From positions 1,887,501-1,951,500 of the forward strand of contig NZ_CP051666.1 in the NCBI RefSeq assembly GCF_012848475.1: a stretch of DNA of 64,000 nt, written 5' to 3'. The notes beneath the pieces are model-generated. The model saw only the letters and a list, made by a program, of their open reading frames with translations. It did not search any database and was not told the origin of the DNA. Of this stretch, positions 20,063 through 30,538 are shown piece after piece. Every line of letters begins with the position of its first letter. Position 1 is the first letter of the stretch. The DNA comes from Marinobacterium sp. LSUCC0821. GTDB lineage: Bacteria; Pseudomonadota; Gammaproteobacteria; Pseudomonadales; Balneatricaceae. The translations under genes were made by a program, and so were the position numbers.

Positions 20063-20926
20063 ATGGCAGTCGGAAAAGAGATTAAGACGCAAATTGCGAG
20101 CATTGGTAGCACACGTAAGATCACCAGCGCCATGGAAATGGTTGCTGCGTCGAAAATGCGTCGTGCACAAGATCGCATGCAAGCTTCCCGTCCGTATGCT
20201 CGCAGCATCCGTGGTGTTATTCAGCACTTAGCGAAAGCTAACCCTGAATACAAACACCTGTTTATGCAGTCTAACGATGTGAAACGTGTTGGTTTCATCA
20301 TCGTTGGCTCTGACCGCGGACTCTGTGGTGGCTTGAACATTAACGTGTTCAAAGCTGCGATGGGCAAAATGAAGGAGTATCACTCGCAGAACGTTGAGAT
20401 CGATGTTGCTGCGGTAGGTGCTAAAGCGATTAGTTTCTTCAAGAACTACGGTGGTAACGTTGTGGCAGCGACTAGCGGCCTTGGCGATGCACCTGAACTT
20501 GAAAAGCTAATTGGCTCGGTAAAAGTAATGCTAGACAACTTCAATGCTGGCAAACTGGATCGTCTATATGTGGTATCGAACGAGTTCGTTAACACGATGA
20601 CCCAGAAGCCACAGGTTGAGCAGCTTCTACCCCTTCGGGCTGAGGAAAACGACGATACTCTCAATCATCATTGGGACTACATCTACGAGCCAGAAGCTCG
20701 TGACCTTCTAGAAGGTCTATTGACTCGTTACATCGAGTCATTGGTGTACCAGGCAGTGGTTGAGAACAACGCCTGTGAACAGGCAGCGCGTATGTTGGCA
20801 ATGAAGAATGCAACTGACAACGCCGGCAACCTGATTGATGAGCTTCAGTTGGTTTACAACAAAGCGCGTCAGGCAGCGATTACTCAGGAAATTTCTGAGA
20901 TCGTCGGTGGTGCTGCTGCTGTATAA
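20063..20926 (+). CDS. atpG: F1Fo ATP synthase subunit gamma
   Basis: Gamma is the central rotor shaft of F1. The 287 residues show the conserved N-terminal helix ([31 protein letters not shown]), the [10 protein letters not shown] motif near residue 85, and the C-terminal helix ending [20 protein letters not shown]. The coding sequence lies 78 bases after atpA and 36 before atpD. Confidence 0.98.
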   Translation: MAVGKEIKTQIASIGSTRKITSAMEMVAASKMRRAQDRMQASRPYARSIRGVIQHLAKANPEYKHLFMQSNDVKRVGFIIVGSDRGLCGGLNINVFKAAMGKMKEYHSQNVEIDVAAVGAKAISFFKNYGGNVVAATSGLGDAPELEKLIGSVKVMLDNFNAGKLDRLYVVSNEFVNTMTQKPQVEQLLPLRAEENDDTLNHHWDYIYEPEARDLLEGLLTRYIESLVYQAVVENNACEQAARMLAMKNATDNAGNLIDELQLVYNKARQAAITQEISEIVGGAAAV

Positions 20927-20950
20927 GCAGTTAACAGGTTAATAAGTTAA

Positions 20951-22360
<1,410 letters not shown>

Positions 22361-22391
22361 TCCGAGAGCGGAACCTGAAGAGGTAATATAA

Positions 22392-22817
22392 ATGGCTATG
22401 ACTGTTCATTGTGACATCGTAAGTGCTGAAGGAGAGATCTTCTCTGGCCTTATCGAGTTCGTCTCTCTGAGAGGTAGCCTGGGTGAACTGGGTATCTACC
22501 CAGGTCACACTCCGCTATTGACGGAACTAAAACCAGGCCCTGTCGAGCTACGCAAGCAGGGCGGTGAAGAGGATATCTTCTACGTGTCTGGTGGTTTCCT
22601 TGAGGTTCAGCCGTACAAAGTAACTGTACTTGCTGATACTGCACTTCGTGCACATGACCTTGATGAAGCGACTGCGCAGGAAGCACAGAAGCAGGCTGAA
22701 CAAGCGATGGCTGATAAGCAGGGTGAGTTCGAATACTCACGTGCTGCAACTCAGCTAGCGGAAGCAGCTGCACAGCTTCGTACCCTCGATGCAATTCGCC
22801 GCAAACTCGGCAAATAA
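22392..22817 (+). CDS. atpC: F1Fo ATP synthase subunit epsilon
   Basis: Epsilon binds gamma and the c-ring and can inhibit ATP hydrolysis. The 141 residues form the N-terminal beta-sandwich ([27 protein letters not shown]) and a C-terminal pair of helices ending [10 protein letters not shown]. It is the last gene of the operon and is followed by a strong bidirectional terminator. Confidence 0.97.
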   Translation: MAMTVHCDIVSAEGEIFSGLIEFVSLRGSLGELGIYPGHTPLLTELKPGPVELRKQGGEEDIFYVSGGFLEVQPYKVTVLADTALRAHDLDEATAQEAQKQAEQAMADKQGEFEYSRAATQLAEAAAQLRTLDAIRRKLGK

Positions 22818-22830
22818 GATCTTAATGATC

Positions 22831-22858
22831 AAAAAAGGCAGCTTCGGCTGCCTTTTTT
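22831..22858. terminator. bidirectional terminator of the atp operon and the TrmB-like gene
   Basis: GGCAGC and GCTGCC pair around a stable TTCG tetraloop and are flanked by A6 on the left and T6 on the right, so the structure terminates transcription in both directions. It lies between two convergent genes. Confidence 0.93.
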
Positions 22859-22863
22859 ATTCC

Positions 22864-23604
22864 TTACAAAAGCCGCCAAAGCGTATCAAAAATAATCTGC
22901 TGCGCAGCAGCAACCTCTTTTGAGTCGATTACCACCGCGGTTGGATAGTTCTCTGAAGCTAGCGAGATAATCGCCACACGTGGAGGATAGATCGCGATAT
23001 AGGCCGCATCCACCGGCCCTTCCGTCTTAATCCACTTACGTTCAGAGTAGTCGGCACTCTCACCACCATCGCCTATCGCAATAACCTTTACTTTAATCTC
23101 ACGCGCGACTCGTTGAGCAGTAAAGTTCGGAAAGGGGCGGTAGAGGTGTTTACGGATCGGTTTAGATGAGAAGACCGAATAGACAGGATCTTTAGCCTCG
23201 CCAACACGCGCTAGGATATCCCTGAGCACCTGCTCTATCCCATCATCCCCCTCAAACCACTGTACATTGGCTGCGCTAAAGTCAGGAGTGAGTTGATGCA
23301 GTTCAGGTATTAAACGCTTCTTGAGCTCATCTACGGCGCTATCCAGGCGTTTTCTGCGCTCCTCCGCAAGATCTAACAGCACTTCCGGCTCACGTGCAGT
23401 AAAGATTCGCCTTTTACCTTTAGGGAGATAGGTGACTATCCCCTGAACCTGCATCTGCTTTAATGACTCATAGGTTGTGCCACGATTGATGCCTGATCTG
23501 TCCGCAATTGTACGAATAGAGCTTGGCCCTAATGCAAGAAGTGCGCGATAGATAGAGAGTTCGCGAGGTCCGAGACCTATGTCTGAAAATAGTTGTGCGT
23601 CCAT
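22864..23604 (-). CDS. TrmB-family transcriptional regulator
   Basis: This 246-residue protein begins with a winged-helix TrmB-type DNA-binding domain (about 8-75: LGPRELSIYRALLALGPSSI, then DRSGINRGTTYESLKQMQVQ), followed by a charged coiled-coil linker (about 75-105) and a C-terminal TrmB-like sensor domain. The ligand is unknown; sugar-related effectors are common for the family, which is best known in archaea. It is divergent from glmU, and a palindrome spans its translation-start region, so control of itself and perhaps of glmU-glmS is inferred. No Shine-Dalgarno sequence is visible ahead of the ATG, so the transcript may be leaderless or poorly translated. In Pseudomonas a DeoR-type regulator lies near glmS; this family is different. 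Confidence 0.8.
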   Translation of the reverse strand: MDAQLFSDIGLGPRELSIYRALLALGPSSIRTIADRSGINRGTTYESLKQMQVQGIVTYLPKGKRRIFTAREPEVLLDLAEERRKRLDSAVDELKKRLIPELHQLTPDFSAANVQWFEGDDGIEQVLRDILARVGEAKDPVYSVFSSKPIRKHLYRPFPNFTAQRVAREIKVKVIAIGDGGESADYSERKWIKTEGPVDAAYIAIYPPRVAIISLASENYPTAVVIDSKEVAAAQQIIFDTLWRLL

Positions 23605-23606
23605 AT

Positions 23607-23625
23607 TGTCAATTTTTTTATGACA
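23607..23625. promoter_or_regulatory. candidate operator in the TrmB-like/glmU divergent region
   Basis: TGTCA, nine A/T-only bases and TGACA form an inverted repeat starting 3 bases upstream of the TrmB-like start codon. Half-site spacing suits one dimeric winged-helix regulator; autoregulation is inferred. Confidence 0.4.
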
Positions 23626-23701
23626 TTTAACCTTGCCTCAGTCTGCGCTTCGGTTAAAGTATCGTCAAGTAGATATAACCCTCTTTGGAAACATACGTTA
23701 G

Positions 23702-25066
23702 ATGTCGATTGATGTTGTAATCCTCGCTGCCGGACAAGGTAGCCGCATGAAGTCCTCTCTGCCCAAGGTGCTGCACAAGCTTGCTGGTAAACCGATGGTG
23801 CTACATGTGATTGATCAAGCAAAACAGCTCGCTAATAGCTCGATTCATGTTGTGGTTGGACATGGTGCGGATCAGGTTGAAGCAGCACTCGCAAATGAGG
23901 AGTGTGGCTTCTATCTTCAGGCGGAGCAGAAGGGTACTGGCCATGCAGTTGCTCAGGCAGTACCAGGGTTGCGTGCTGAGGGTGTTACCTTGGTGTTATA
24001 TGGGGATGTGCCGCTGACGCCCGCTTCGGTTTTCGAGTCGATGGTGCAGACAGCGCAACAAGGTAAGGTTGCTCTCCTAACAGTAAAACTTGACGACCCT
24101 ACAGGCTATGGCCGAATTATTCGCAGTGCTGTGAATGATGTGGTGGGTATTGTTGAGCAGAAGGATGCCAATCCAGAGCAGCTAGCAATTACTGAAGTGA
24201 ATACGGGCATTATGGCAATGCCTACCTCGCACCTTATTGAGTGGCTACCTCAGTTATCTTCTAACAATGCCCAGGGCGAATACTATCTAACAGACCTTAT
24301 CGCGATGGCAGCTAATGCGGGCATTAGCGTGCAAGCTCAACACCCTGAGTCTGAATATGAGGTGCAGGGCGTTAATAATCGTCGTCAACTCGCAGAGTTA
24401 GAGCGCTGGTATCAGCTTCAGCAAGCTAACCGTTTGATGGACGCTGGGGTTACGCTTGCAGACCCTACACGAATTGATGTACGCGGTGAGCTAGTTGTTG
24501 GCAGTGATGTTGAGATCGATATCAATTTCATTGCCGAGGGCAGTGTGAAGATCGGTTCAGGTGTCACTATTGGTCCTAACTGTGTGATTAAAGATGCTGT
24601 GATTGGCGATAATGTTGAGATTCTTGCCAACTCACATATCGATGGAGCATCGGTTGCTGCAGGTTGTCAGATTGGTCCCTATGCACGTCTTCGCCCAGGC
24701 AGTGATCTGGCCGCTGGTGCTAAGGCGGGTAACTTTGTTGAGATTAAAAAGGCCAAGATAGGTGAAGGTTCTAAGGTGAATCATCTAACCTATATTGGTG
24801 ATGCGGTAATTGGTAAGGGTGCAAATATCGGTGCTGGCACCATCACCTGTAACTACGATGGTGTGAATAAGTCGCTTACCGAGATCGGTGATAATGCCTT
24901 TATTGGTTCGAATAGTTCACTCGTAGCGCCGGTCAAAGTGGGAGCCGGAGCGACAATTGGCGCAGGCTCTACGATCACATCCGAAGTCGGTGATGAAGAG
25001 CTCTCTGTTGCGCGTGGTAAACAACGAAATATTGCTGGCTGGCAGCGTCCAGTCAAAAAGAGTTAA
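23702..25066 (+). CDS. glmU: bifunctional UDP-GlcNAc diphosphorylase / glucosamine-1-phosphate N-acetyltransferase
   Basis: GlmU makes UDP-N-acetylglucosamine for peptidoglycan and LPS in two steps. The N-terminal uridyltransferase has LAAGQGSRMKSSLPKVLHKL (8-27). The C-terminal half (from about 250) is a left-handed beta-helix of hexapeptide repeats carrying the acetyltransferase site, including the GTITCNYDGVNK stretch. At 454 residues it is full length. glmS follows after 9 bases, so the two successive enzymes are co-transcribed. Confidence 0.98.
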   Translation: MSIDVVILAAGQGSRMKSSLPKVLHKLAGKPMVLHVIDQAKQLANSSIHVVVGHGADQVEAALANEECGFYLQAEQKGTGHAVAQAVPGLRAEGVTLVLYGDVPLTPASVFESMVQTAQQGKVALLTVKLDDPTGYGRIIRSAVNDVVGIVEQKDANPEQLAITEVNTGIMAMPTSHLIEWLPQLSSNNAQGEYYLTDLIAMAANAGISVQAQHPESEYEVQGVNNRRQLAELERWYQLQQANRLMDAGVTLADPTRIDVRGELVVGSDVEIDINFIAEGSVKIGSGVTIGPNCVIKDAVIGDNVEILANSHIDGASVAAGCQIGPYARLRPGSDLAAGAKAGNFVEIKKAKIGEGSKVNHLTYIGDAVIGKGANIGAGTITCNYDGVNKSLTEIGDNAFIGSNSSLVAPVKVGAGATIGAGSTITSEVGDEELSVARGKQRNIAGWQRPVKKS

Positions 25067-25075
25067 GGATAGATT

Positions 25076-26899
25076 ATGTGCGGTATTGTAGGCGCAGTCT
25101 CTGAGCGTCAGGTAAGCGGTATTTTGTTAGAGGGCCTCAGTCGCCTTGAGTATCGTGGCTATGACTCTGCGGGCATGGCGATTCACGATGGGGATGTAGT
25201 TGGTCGTTTGCGTCGTATTGGTAAGGTACAAGCGCTTAAGGATGCTCAAGCAGCCACACCGATTAAGGGCACCCTGGGTATAGCGCACACGCGTTGGGCA
25301 ACACACGGTGTTCCTGCTGAACACAACGCCCATCCTCATATGTCGGGCGACTCTGTAGCGGTTGTTCACAACGGAATTATCGAAAACTTTGAATCCTTAA
25401 AAGCGGAGTTGATTGCAGAGGGGTTCGTCTTCTCATCTGAAACCGATACTGAAGTAATTGCTCACTTACTTGAAAGCCAACTGAAATCAGGCGCCTCATT
25501 GCTTGAAGCTCTACCTAAAGTGATTGCGCGTTTGGAAGGTGCATTTGCTCTTGGCGTTGTTCAACGTGATATTCCGGATCAGCTTTTCACCGCACGTAAG
25601 GGTAGTCCGCTGGTGATCGGTGTCGGCATAGGTGAGAACTTCATCGCCTCAGATCAGTTAGCTCTGCTCCCTGTAACCGATCGTTTCATGTTCCTTGAAG
25701 ATGGCGATATTGGTTGTTTGACCCGTGAAGAAATTCTGGTTTGGGATGCTACTGGCAAACAGGTAGAGCGTCCTGTATCGCAGTTTGAATATGCCGCGAA
25801 TTCTGCTGAAAAGGGTGAATACAAACACTTTATGCTTAAAGAGATCTTCGAGCAGCCAGAGGTGATGGCGAATGTTCTTGAAGGTCGTCTCAGTGGCAAT
25901 AACCTGCTTGAGCAGTGTTTCGGTGCTCAAGCTGCAGATATCTTTGATCGTACCAAGGGTGTGTTGATTTTGGCTTGTGGTACCAGCTATCACGCAGGGA
26001 TGGTGGCACGTTACTGGATTGAGGAGATCGCAGGTCTTCCATGTAGTGTTGAGGTGGCCTCGGAGTTTCGCTATCGCAAAGCGGTAGTGCCAGCAGACAC
26101 ACTGCTACTGACAATCTCACAATCGGGTGAGACGGCAGATACACTGGCAGCACTTCGTGATGTGCAATCGCGTATTCTAGCCTCACTAGCGATCTGTAAC
26201 GTACCAGGCAGCTCACTGGTGCGAGAGTCACAACTCTCACTAATGACCCATGCTGGCCCTGAGATTGGTGTCGCTTCAACGAAGGCCTTTACCTCTCAGT
26301 TGGTTGCACTAATGCTGACAACCATCGCACTTGGTCGTCGTAATGGCATGCCAGAGAGTTTAGAGACAGAGATCATTTCTCAGCTGCGTACCCTACCGCA
26401 GATCCTGAACGAGGTGCTTAAGTTTGATCAGGCAATCCTTGATATGTCGGCTGCTTTTGCTGAGAAGAATCATACGCTCTTCTTAGGTCGTGGTGCGCTC
26501 TACCCTATAGCGATGGAAGGTGCGCTTAAACTAAAAGAGATCTCCTACATTCATGCTGAAGCCTACCCAGCCGGCGAGTTGAAACACGGCCCGTTAGCCC
26601 TAGTGGATAAAGAGATGCCAGTTGTTGCAGTAGCGCCACATAACGACATGCTCGATAAACTCAAAGCAAACCTTCAAGAGGTGCGTGCACGCGGTGGCGA
26701 GCTATTTGTCTTTGCAGAGCAGGGCACGCTGAAAGCGGAAGAGGGAATTCACGTTATTGAGCTCCCAAGCGTAAGCCTCTGGCTTGAGCCGCTCGTCTAC
26801 TCAGTGCCTTTGCAGCTACTCTCTTACCATGTGGCAGTGCTCAAAGGGACCGACGTCGACCAGCCACGTAACCTTGCTAAGTCTGTGACCGTCGAGTAA
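25076..26899 (+). CDS. glmS: glutamine--fructose-6-phosphate aminotransferase (isomerizing)
   Basis: GlmS converts fructose 6-phosphate and glutamine to glucosamine 6-phosphate, the entry step of amino-sugar synthesis. After removal of Met, Cys1 of MCGIVGA is the glutaminase nucleophile. Two SIS domains follow ([17 protein letters not shown] and the [20 protein letters not shown] region), and the C-terminus [13 protein letters not shown] is the conserved end. Length is 607 residues against 609 in E. coli. Only 9 bases separate it from glmU, so there is no room for a glmS ribozyme. Confidence 0.98.
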   Translation: MCGIVGAVSERQVSGILLEGLSRLEYRGYDSAGMAIHDGDVVGRLRRIGKVQALKDAQAATPIKGTLGIAHTRWATHGVPAEHNAHPHMSGDSVAVVHNGIIENFESLKAELIAEGFVFSSETDTEVIAHLLESQLKSGASLLEALPKVIARLEGAFALGVVQRDIPDQLFTARKGSPLVIGVGIGENFIASDQLALLPVTDRFMFLEDGDIGCLTREEILVWDATGKQVERPVSQFEYAANSAEKGEYKHFMLKEIFEQPEVMANVLEGRLSGNNLLEQCFGAQAADIFDRTKGVLILACGTSYHAGMVARYWIEEIAGLPCSVEVASEFRYRKAVVPADTLLLTISQSGETADTLAALRDVQSRILASLAICNVPGSSLVRESQLSLMTHAGPEIGVASTKAFTSQLVALMLTTIALGRRNGMPESLETEIISQLRTLPQILNEVLKFDQAILDMSAAFAEKNHTLFLGRGALYPIAMEGALKLKEISYIHAEAYPAGELKHGPLALVDKEMPVVAVAPHNDMLDKLKANLQEVRARGGELFVFAEQGTLKAEEGIHVIELPSVSLWLEPLVYSVPLQLLSYHVAVLKGTDVDQPRNLAKSVTVE

Positions 26900-26913
26900 G
26901 CAACGGTCGCTTC

Positions 26914-28401
26914 TTAATTCAGACGATACTGACGTCTGTTCTCCATGCGGCGTAAGAACTCTGCCATGATTTCATGGTAGAGCGCTTCGCCGAGGTGGAG
27001 ATCTTCAACCTCTGAATCAAGGCTTGGGTTGTCATTAACCTCGATAACCACCACGCGATCCCCTGTCTGTTTCAGGTCGACTCCATAGAAACCATCGCCA
27101 ATCAGGCGAGCAGCCTTCAACGCAACACTCATCACCTTCTGTGGCACTTGCCAGGTTGCCGGCGTGTCAAAATCCCCTGAATCGGGTGCTGACTCACCAC
27201 CATGTTTATAGATTTGCCAATGATCTTTAACCATGAAGTAGCGACAGGCAAAAAGTGGCCTGTTGTTGATGATGCCGATTCGCCAGTCATATTCTGTGTA
27301 TAGATACTCTTGAGCCAATACTAGCGAAGAGCTCTGACGCAGTTGCTTTAACGAGTCTGTTAGCTCCTGCTCATTATTGGCGAGTATTACGCCGCGAGAG
27401 AAAGATCCATCTGGCACTTTGAGCACAGCAGGAAAACCGATCTCCTCTTTAATCTGATTTACAGTCGCCTTACTCGCATTAGTTACAATCACCGTATTGG
27501 GTGTCGGGACCTTATGAGTCTTAAGAAGATCAGCAAGGTAGACCTTGTTGGTACAGCGCAAAATGGACTGTGGATCATCTATCACAACTAAACCATCAGC
27601 TTCTGCCCTACGCGCAAACTTGTAGGTGTAGTGATCGATGTTTGTGGTGACGCGAATGAAAAGCGCATCAAACTCGGCGATTCTATGAAAATCCCTGCGT
27701 GTTATGCGTTGTACGTTAATGCCAAGGTGTTCCCCCGCTTTTTCGAACTTCTTAAGCGCGTCCTCATCACTTGGTGGCATGGGGTCTTTGCTGTCGACAA
27801 GCATGGCTAGGTCAAAGCGAAACTGCTTTTTCGCCTTGGGCTTGCGCCAAATACGCGTACTGAACTGATCAATCGCAGTTGCAAAACGATCTTGCTCTGA
27901 CTCGTCATTCGAAGATGGAATGACACCCTGTTTAATCTTTTCGATTTTCCATCCTTTACGGTACTTGAGAGTTACTTCAAGAATTGGAATAGGGAAGCGA
28001 TCAAACAACTGGCGTGCCAAAGGCTCTAACTCAGAGACACCTGCTTGGCCGAAGTAGAGGGTTAGATCGAGTGTTCCAAGGCCTGAATCTAAGTTGGTCT
28101 CGAGTTGATCCAACGCTGCTTGAATCTCTTCGGCCTCCATACTCCAAAGCGCCTTACGACGCAGGTCATTCAGTACTTGGATTTTAGGGATGACGTGATG
28201 ATCTCGAGCCTCAGCAAGCAGTGAACAGTAGTAGCCACGGCCAAGAGCCCGTGAGTTGCGGCAGCAGTTGATAACACGCACTCGCCCCTTACTACGATTG
28301 GCAGGCAGTGCGATGTACTCCTCAAAAGAGATGACATCCTGACTAGGGAAAAATGGGGTCCAATCGTCTTTATCGTCGACGACTACATAGAGTTGTGCCA
28401 T
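26914..28401 (-). CDS. RimK-like ATP-grasp ligase with N-terminal RLAN domain
   Basis: This 495-residue protein joins an N-terminal RLAN domain (about 1-165, beginning MAQLYVVVDDKDDWTPFFPS and including RGYYCSLLAEARDHHVIP) to a RimK-like ATP-grasp domain (about 285-475). The grasp shows VYLADLLKTHKVPTPNTVIV, the ATP-binding VLKVPDGSFSRGV and the metal-binding IEVNDNP (Glu454, Asn456). ATP-grasp enzymes of this type ligate an amine or amino acid to an activated carboxylate, so a peptide or protein ligase is expected; the substrate is unknown. A strong AGGAG ribosome-binding site precedes the ATG. It is divergent from a GNAT-C39 peptidase fusion, an association predicted earlier for RLAN proteins in comparative genomics. 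Confidence 0.85.
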   Translation of the reverse strand: MAQLYVVVDDKDDWTPFFPSQDVISFEEYIALPANRSKGRVRVINCCRNSRALGRGYYCSLLAEARDHHVIPKIQVLNDLRRKALWSMEAEEIQAALDQLETNLDSGLGTLDLTLYFGQAGVSELEPLARQLFDRFPIPILEVTLKYRKGWKIEKIKQGVIPSSNDESEQDRFATAIDQFSTRIWRKPKAKKQFRFDLAMLVDSKDPMPPSDEDALKKFEKAGEHLGINVQRITRRDFHRIAEFDALFIRVTTNIDHYTYKFARRAEADGLVVIDDPQSILRCTNKVYLADLLKTHKVPTPNTVIVTNASKATVNQIKEEIGFPAVLKVPDGSFSRGVILANNEQELTDSLKQLRQSSSLVLAQEYLYTEYDWRIGIINNRPLFACRYFMVKDHWQIYKHGGESAPDSGDFDTPATWQVPQKVMSVALKAARLIGDGFYGVDLKQTGDRVVVIEVNDNPSLDSEVEDLHLGEALYHEIMAEFLRRMENRRQYRLN

Positions 28402-28518
28402 GGTGTACTCCTTGCGAGCAGGGCTTTAGCGAATAGTAGACTCTTTTTTTTATTTCGCTACTAGCTAGTTTAAAAAAACAGTTCTACGATTTGCTTAACA
28501 TAGCTAGAGGGCATCCAT

Positions 28519-29616
28519 GTGTCCGAAATTGAGATCCGCCCTGCACAACTTTCTGATCTGGATAATCTTGTATCACTAGAGAACGCATCCTTTCAGAGCG
28601 ATCGAATGTCTGCGCGCAGCCTACGCCGCTTTATCAAATCGTCTCATGATGATCTTCTAGTCGCTGTCGCAGGTGACGAACTGCTCGGTTATCTTTTACT
28701 GCTCTATCGCAAAGGGACGAATTTAGCCCGAATCTACTCTTTAGCGGTCGATGCAAAGGCGCGAGGACGAGGGATTGCCCAACAGCTATTACAGCAGGCA
28801 GAGCTGGCCGCACGTGAACAGGCGAGTGCTTTTATCCGGCTAGAGGTTTCAGTCAACAATCAGCCTGCTATTCAGCTCTATAAACGTATGGGATTTCATA
28901 CCTTTGGGCGTATAGCGGAATATTATGGTGACGGTAGTGATGCTATCCGTATGGAACGTACTATACGGCGGGCTGCAAAACCCGTGCCCGCGACAGGATA
29001 TTACGAACAGACCACACCTTTTAGCTGTGGTCCAGCCAGTTTGTTGATGGCTATGAATCGACTTGCCTCTCCGCGCGCGATGACTCGAAGTGAAGAGCTC
29101 GCGATATGGCGTGAAGCCACTACCATCTATATGACCTCAGGCCATGGCGGTTGCTCCCCAGTAGGTATTGCGTTGGCTGCAAAGAGGCGAGGGTTCAGTC
29201 CGACTCTCTATCTATCGAAGGAAACCACTCCCTTTATTGATAGCGTTCGAGATCTGGATAAAAAGTCTGTGATTGAGCAGGTTCACCAGGATTATCTTGC
29301 AGAGTTGAACAGCTTAGGGGCTGAGATACATTATCAAACAATCGACTCAGCCGATTTGGTAAAGCACTTGAAAGAGGGTGCGGTAGCTATTGCGCTCATT
29401 AGTACCTGGCGCTTAAACCGCAACAAAGCACCACACTGGGTATTGCTTTCAGGAGCAGATGACCGGTTTATCTATCTCTGTGATCCCGATATGGATCATG
29501 ATGATTGGCATACGGAGCTGGACTATATCGATGTGCCCGTTGCGTTAGATGAGTTTCAGCAGATGTCGCGCTATGGCCGTGAGCGTTTAAGCGCGACGAT
29601 TTTAATTACCCTTTAA
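28519..29616 (+). CDS. fusion of GNAT N-acetyltransferase and C39-like cysteine peptidase
   Basis: The first 150 or so residues are a GNAT acetyltransferase, with the acetyl-CoA-binding loop ARGRGIA (81-87) and the RimI-like NQPAIQLYKRMGFHTFG. The rest is a C39/papain-like peptidase domain whose catalytic set is visible: Gln164 and Cys170 (YYEQTTPFSCGPASLL), His306 (APHWVLL) and Asp322 (CDPD). The protein has no signal peptide or membrane segment, so it acts in the cytoplasm, unlike ABC-linked C39 leader peptidases. Translation starts at GTG, with GAGGG 8 bases upstream; the overlapping ATG is out of frame. It is paired divergently with the RLAN ligase and its 3' end overlaps the convergent EamA gene by 11 bases. 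Substrate unknown. Confidence 0.83.
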   Translation: MSEIEIRPAQLSDLDNLVSLENASFQSDRMSARSLRRFIKSSHDDLLVAVAGDELLGYLLLLYRKGTNLARIYSLAVDAKARGRGIAQQLLQQAELAAREQASAFIRLEVSVNNQPAIQLYKRMGFHTFGRIAEYYGDGSDAIRMERTIRRAAKPVPATGYYEQTTPFSCGPASLLMAMNRLASPRAMTRSEELAIWREATTIYMTSGHGGCSPVGIALAAKRRGFSPTLYLSKETTPFIDSVRDLDKKSVIEQVHQDYLAELNSLGAEIHYQTIDSADLVKHLKEGAVAIALISTWRLNRNKAPHWVLLSGADDRFIYLCDPDMDHDDWHTELDYIDVPVALDEFQQMSRYGRERLSATILITL

Positions 29617-30532
29617 TACCTCTAGCGCTGACCATGGCAATCAGTCCTCCTAAGACAATCACGCCACCACCAATGAGCGTAAGCAGTGTTGGAACCTCAC
29701 CTAGAAAGATGAGCGCAGCTACTGTAGCGAACAGTAGTAGCGTGTAGTTAAAGGGCTGCAGGGTACTGGCGTCAGCGTAGTCCATCGCTTTGATATAGAA
29801 GAGTTGTGAGCCAATATTCATGACGGCTAGTGTCAGCAATAATAGCCCCTGCTCAAAGCTTGGCTCCAGCCACTGCCAAATCCCTAAGGGCAGTGAGATC
29901 ACCAGCCCGACGACACCCATATACATTGCATGCGTTTTGAAGCCATCTTTGCCACTCAAAAATTTTGTCACAATCGAAAAGCTTGCTAAGGCTATAGCCC
30001 CACTAAGCGGTAACAGCATGTCTGTGTTAAAGCCCGACAGTTTAGGTTGAATGATCGTTAGTGTGCCTGCCAAGCCGACCAATACCGCAACCGCTTTTCG
30101 TCTGCTGAGTGACTCTTTGAGAATAAAACGCGCCATCACGAGGGTAATGAGAGGAAATAGCGCAACAATGGCGTGCACTTTAGCGACAGTCATCAAGGTG
30201 AATGAGATGTTGATAAAGGCGATCTCTGTCATCGATAACGACGCCCTTAGAATCTGTAGGCTTGGCCTTGCTGACTTTAACGCGCTCCATGCCTTGTGTA
30301 GGCCACCCGCAAGCACCACTGCAAATATGGAGAATACAGCGTAACGCACCAGCAGAAGCTGGCTGAGAGGTATTCCACTGAGTAGCAGCGTCTTAGTGAT
30401 GATGTCCTGGACAGCAAACGAAGCCATTGATGCTAGACAGAGTAGAATTCCAATATTGGTCGGCTTCATCCATTTGCTCACTGCGGTTAATAAACGCAAA
30501 GTAGGGCGCTTGACCGCTTGGGTCAAGCGCAT
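29606..30532 (-). CDS. EamA/DMT-superfamily transporter
   Basis: This is a ten-helix drug/metabolite-transporter protein of 308 residues with two EamA repeats; the first begins near residue 27 (ILLCLASMASFAVQDIITKT) and the second near residue 170. The helices end with VIVLGGLIAMVSA. Such proteins export or exchange small metabolites; the substrate is not predictable. It starts 6 bases after putA on the same strand, so it is probably co-transcribed with proline catabolism and not with the convergent peptidase gene. A GGATAG ribosome-binding site supports the start, although the Met at residue 22 is an alternative. Confidence 0.85.
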   Translation of the reverse strand: MRLTQAVKRPTLRLLTAVSKWMKPTNIGILLCLASMASFAVQDIITKTLLLSGIPLSQLLLVRYAVFSIFAVVLAGGLHKAWSALKSARPSLQILRASLSMTEIAFINISFTLMTVAKVHAIVALFPLITLVMARFILKESLSRRKAVAVLVGLAGTLTIIQPKLSGFNTDMLLPLSGAIALASFSIVTKFLSGKDGFKTHAMYMGVVGLVISLPLGIWQWLEPSFEQGLLLLTLAVMNIGSQLFYIKAMDYADASTLQPFNYTLLLFATVAALIFLGEVPTLLTLIGGGVIVLGGLIAMVSARGIKG

Positions 30533-30538
30533 TGATGA

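Noticed and set aside
22392-22794. Minus-strand frames of 86 and 114 codons opposite atpC
   Set aside because: Antisense to the well-conserved epsilon subunit; His/Gln/Arg-rich composition reflects its codons.
25067-25075. glmS ribozyme or riboswitch
   Set aside because: Only 9 bases separate glmU from glmS, so there is no space for one.
25890-26279. 129-codon minus-strand frame inside glmS
   Set aside because: Antisense to conserved SIS domains and without recognisable features.
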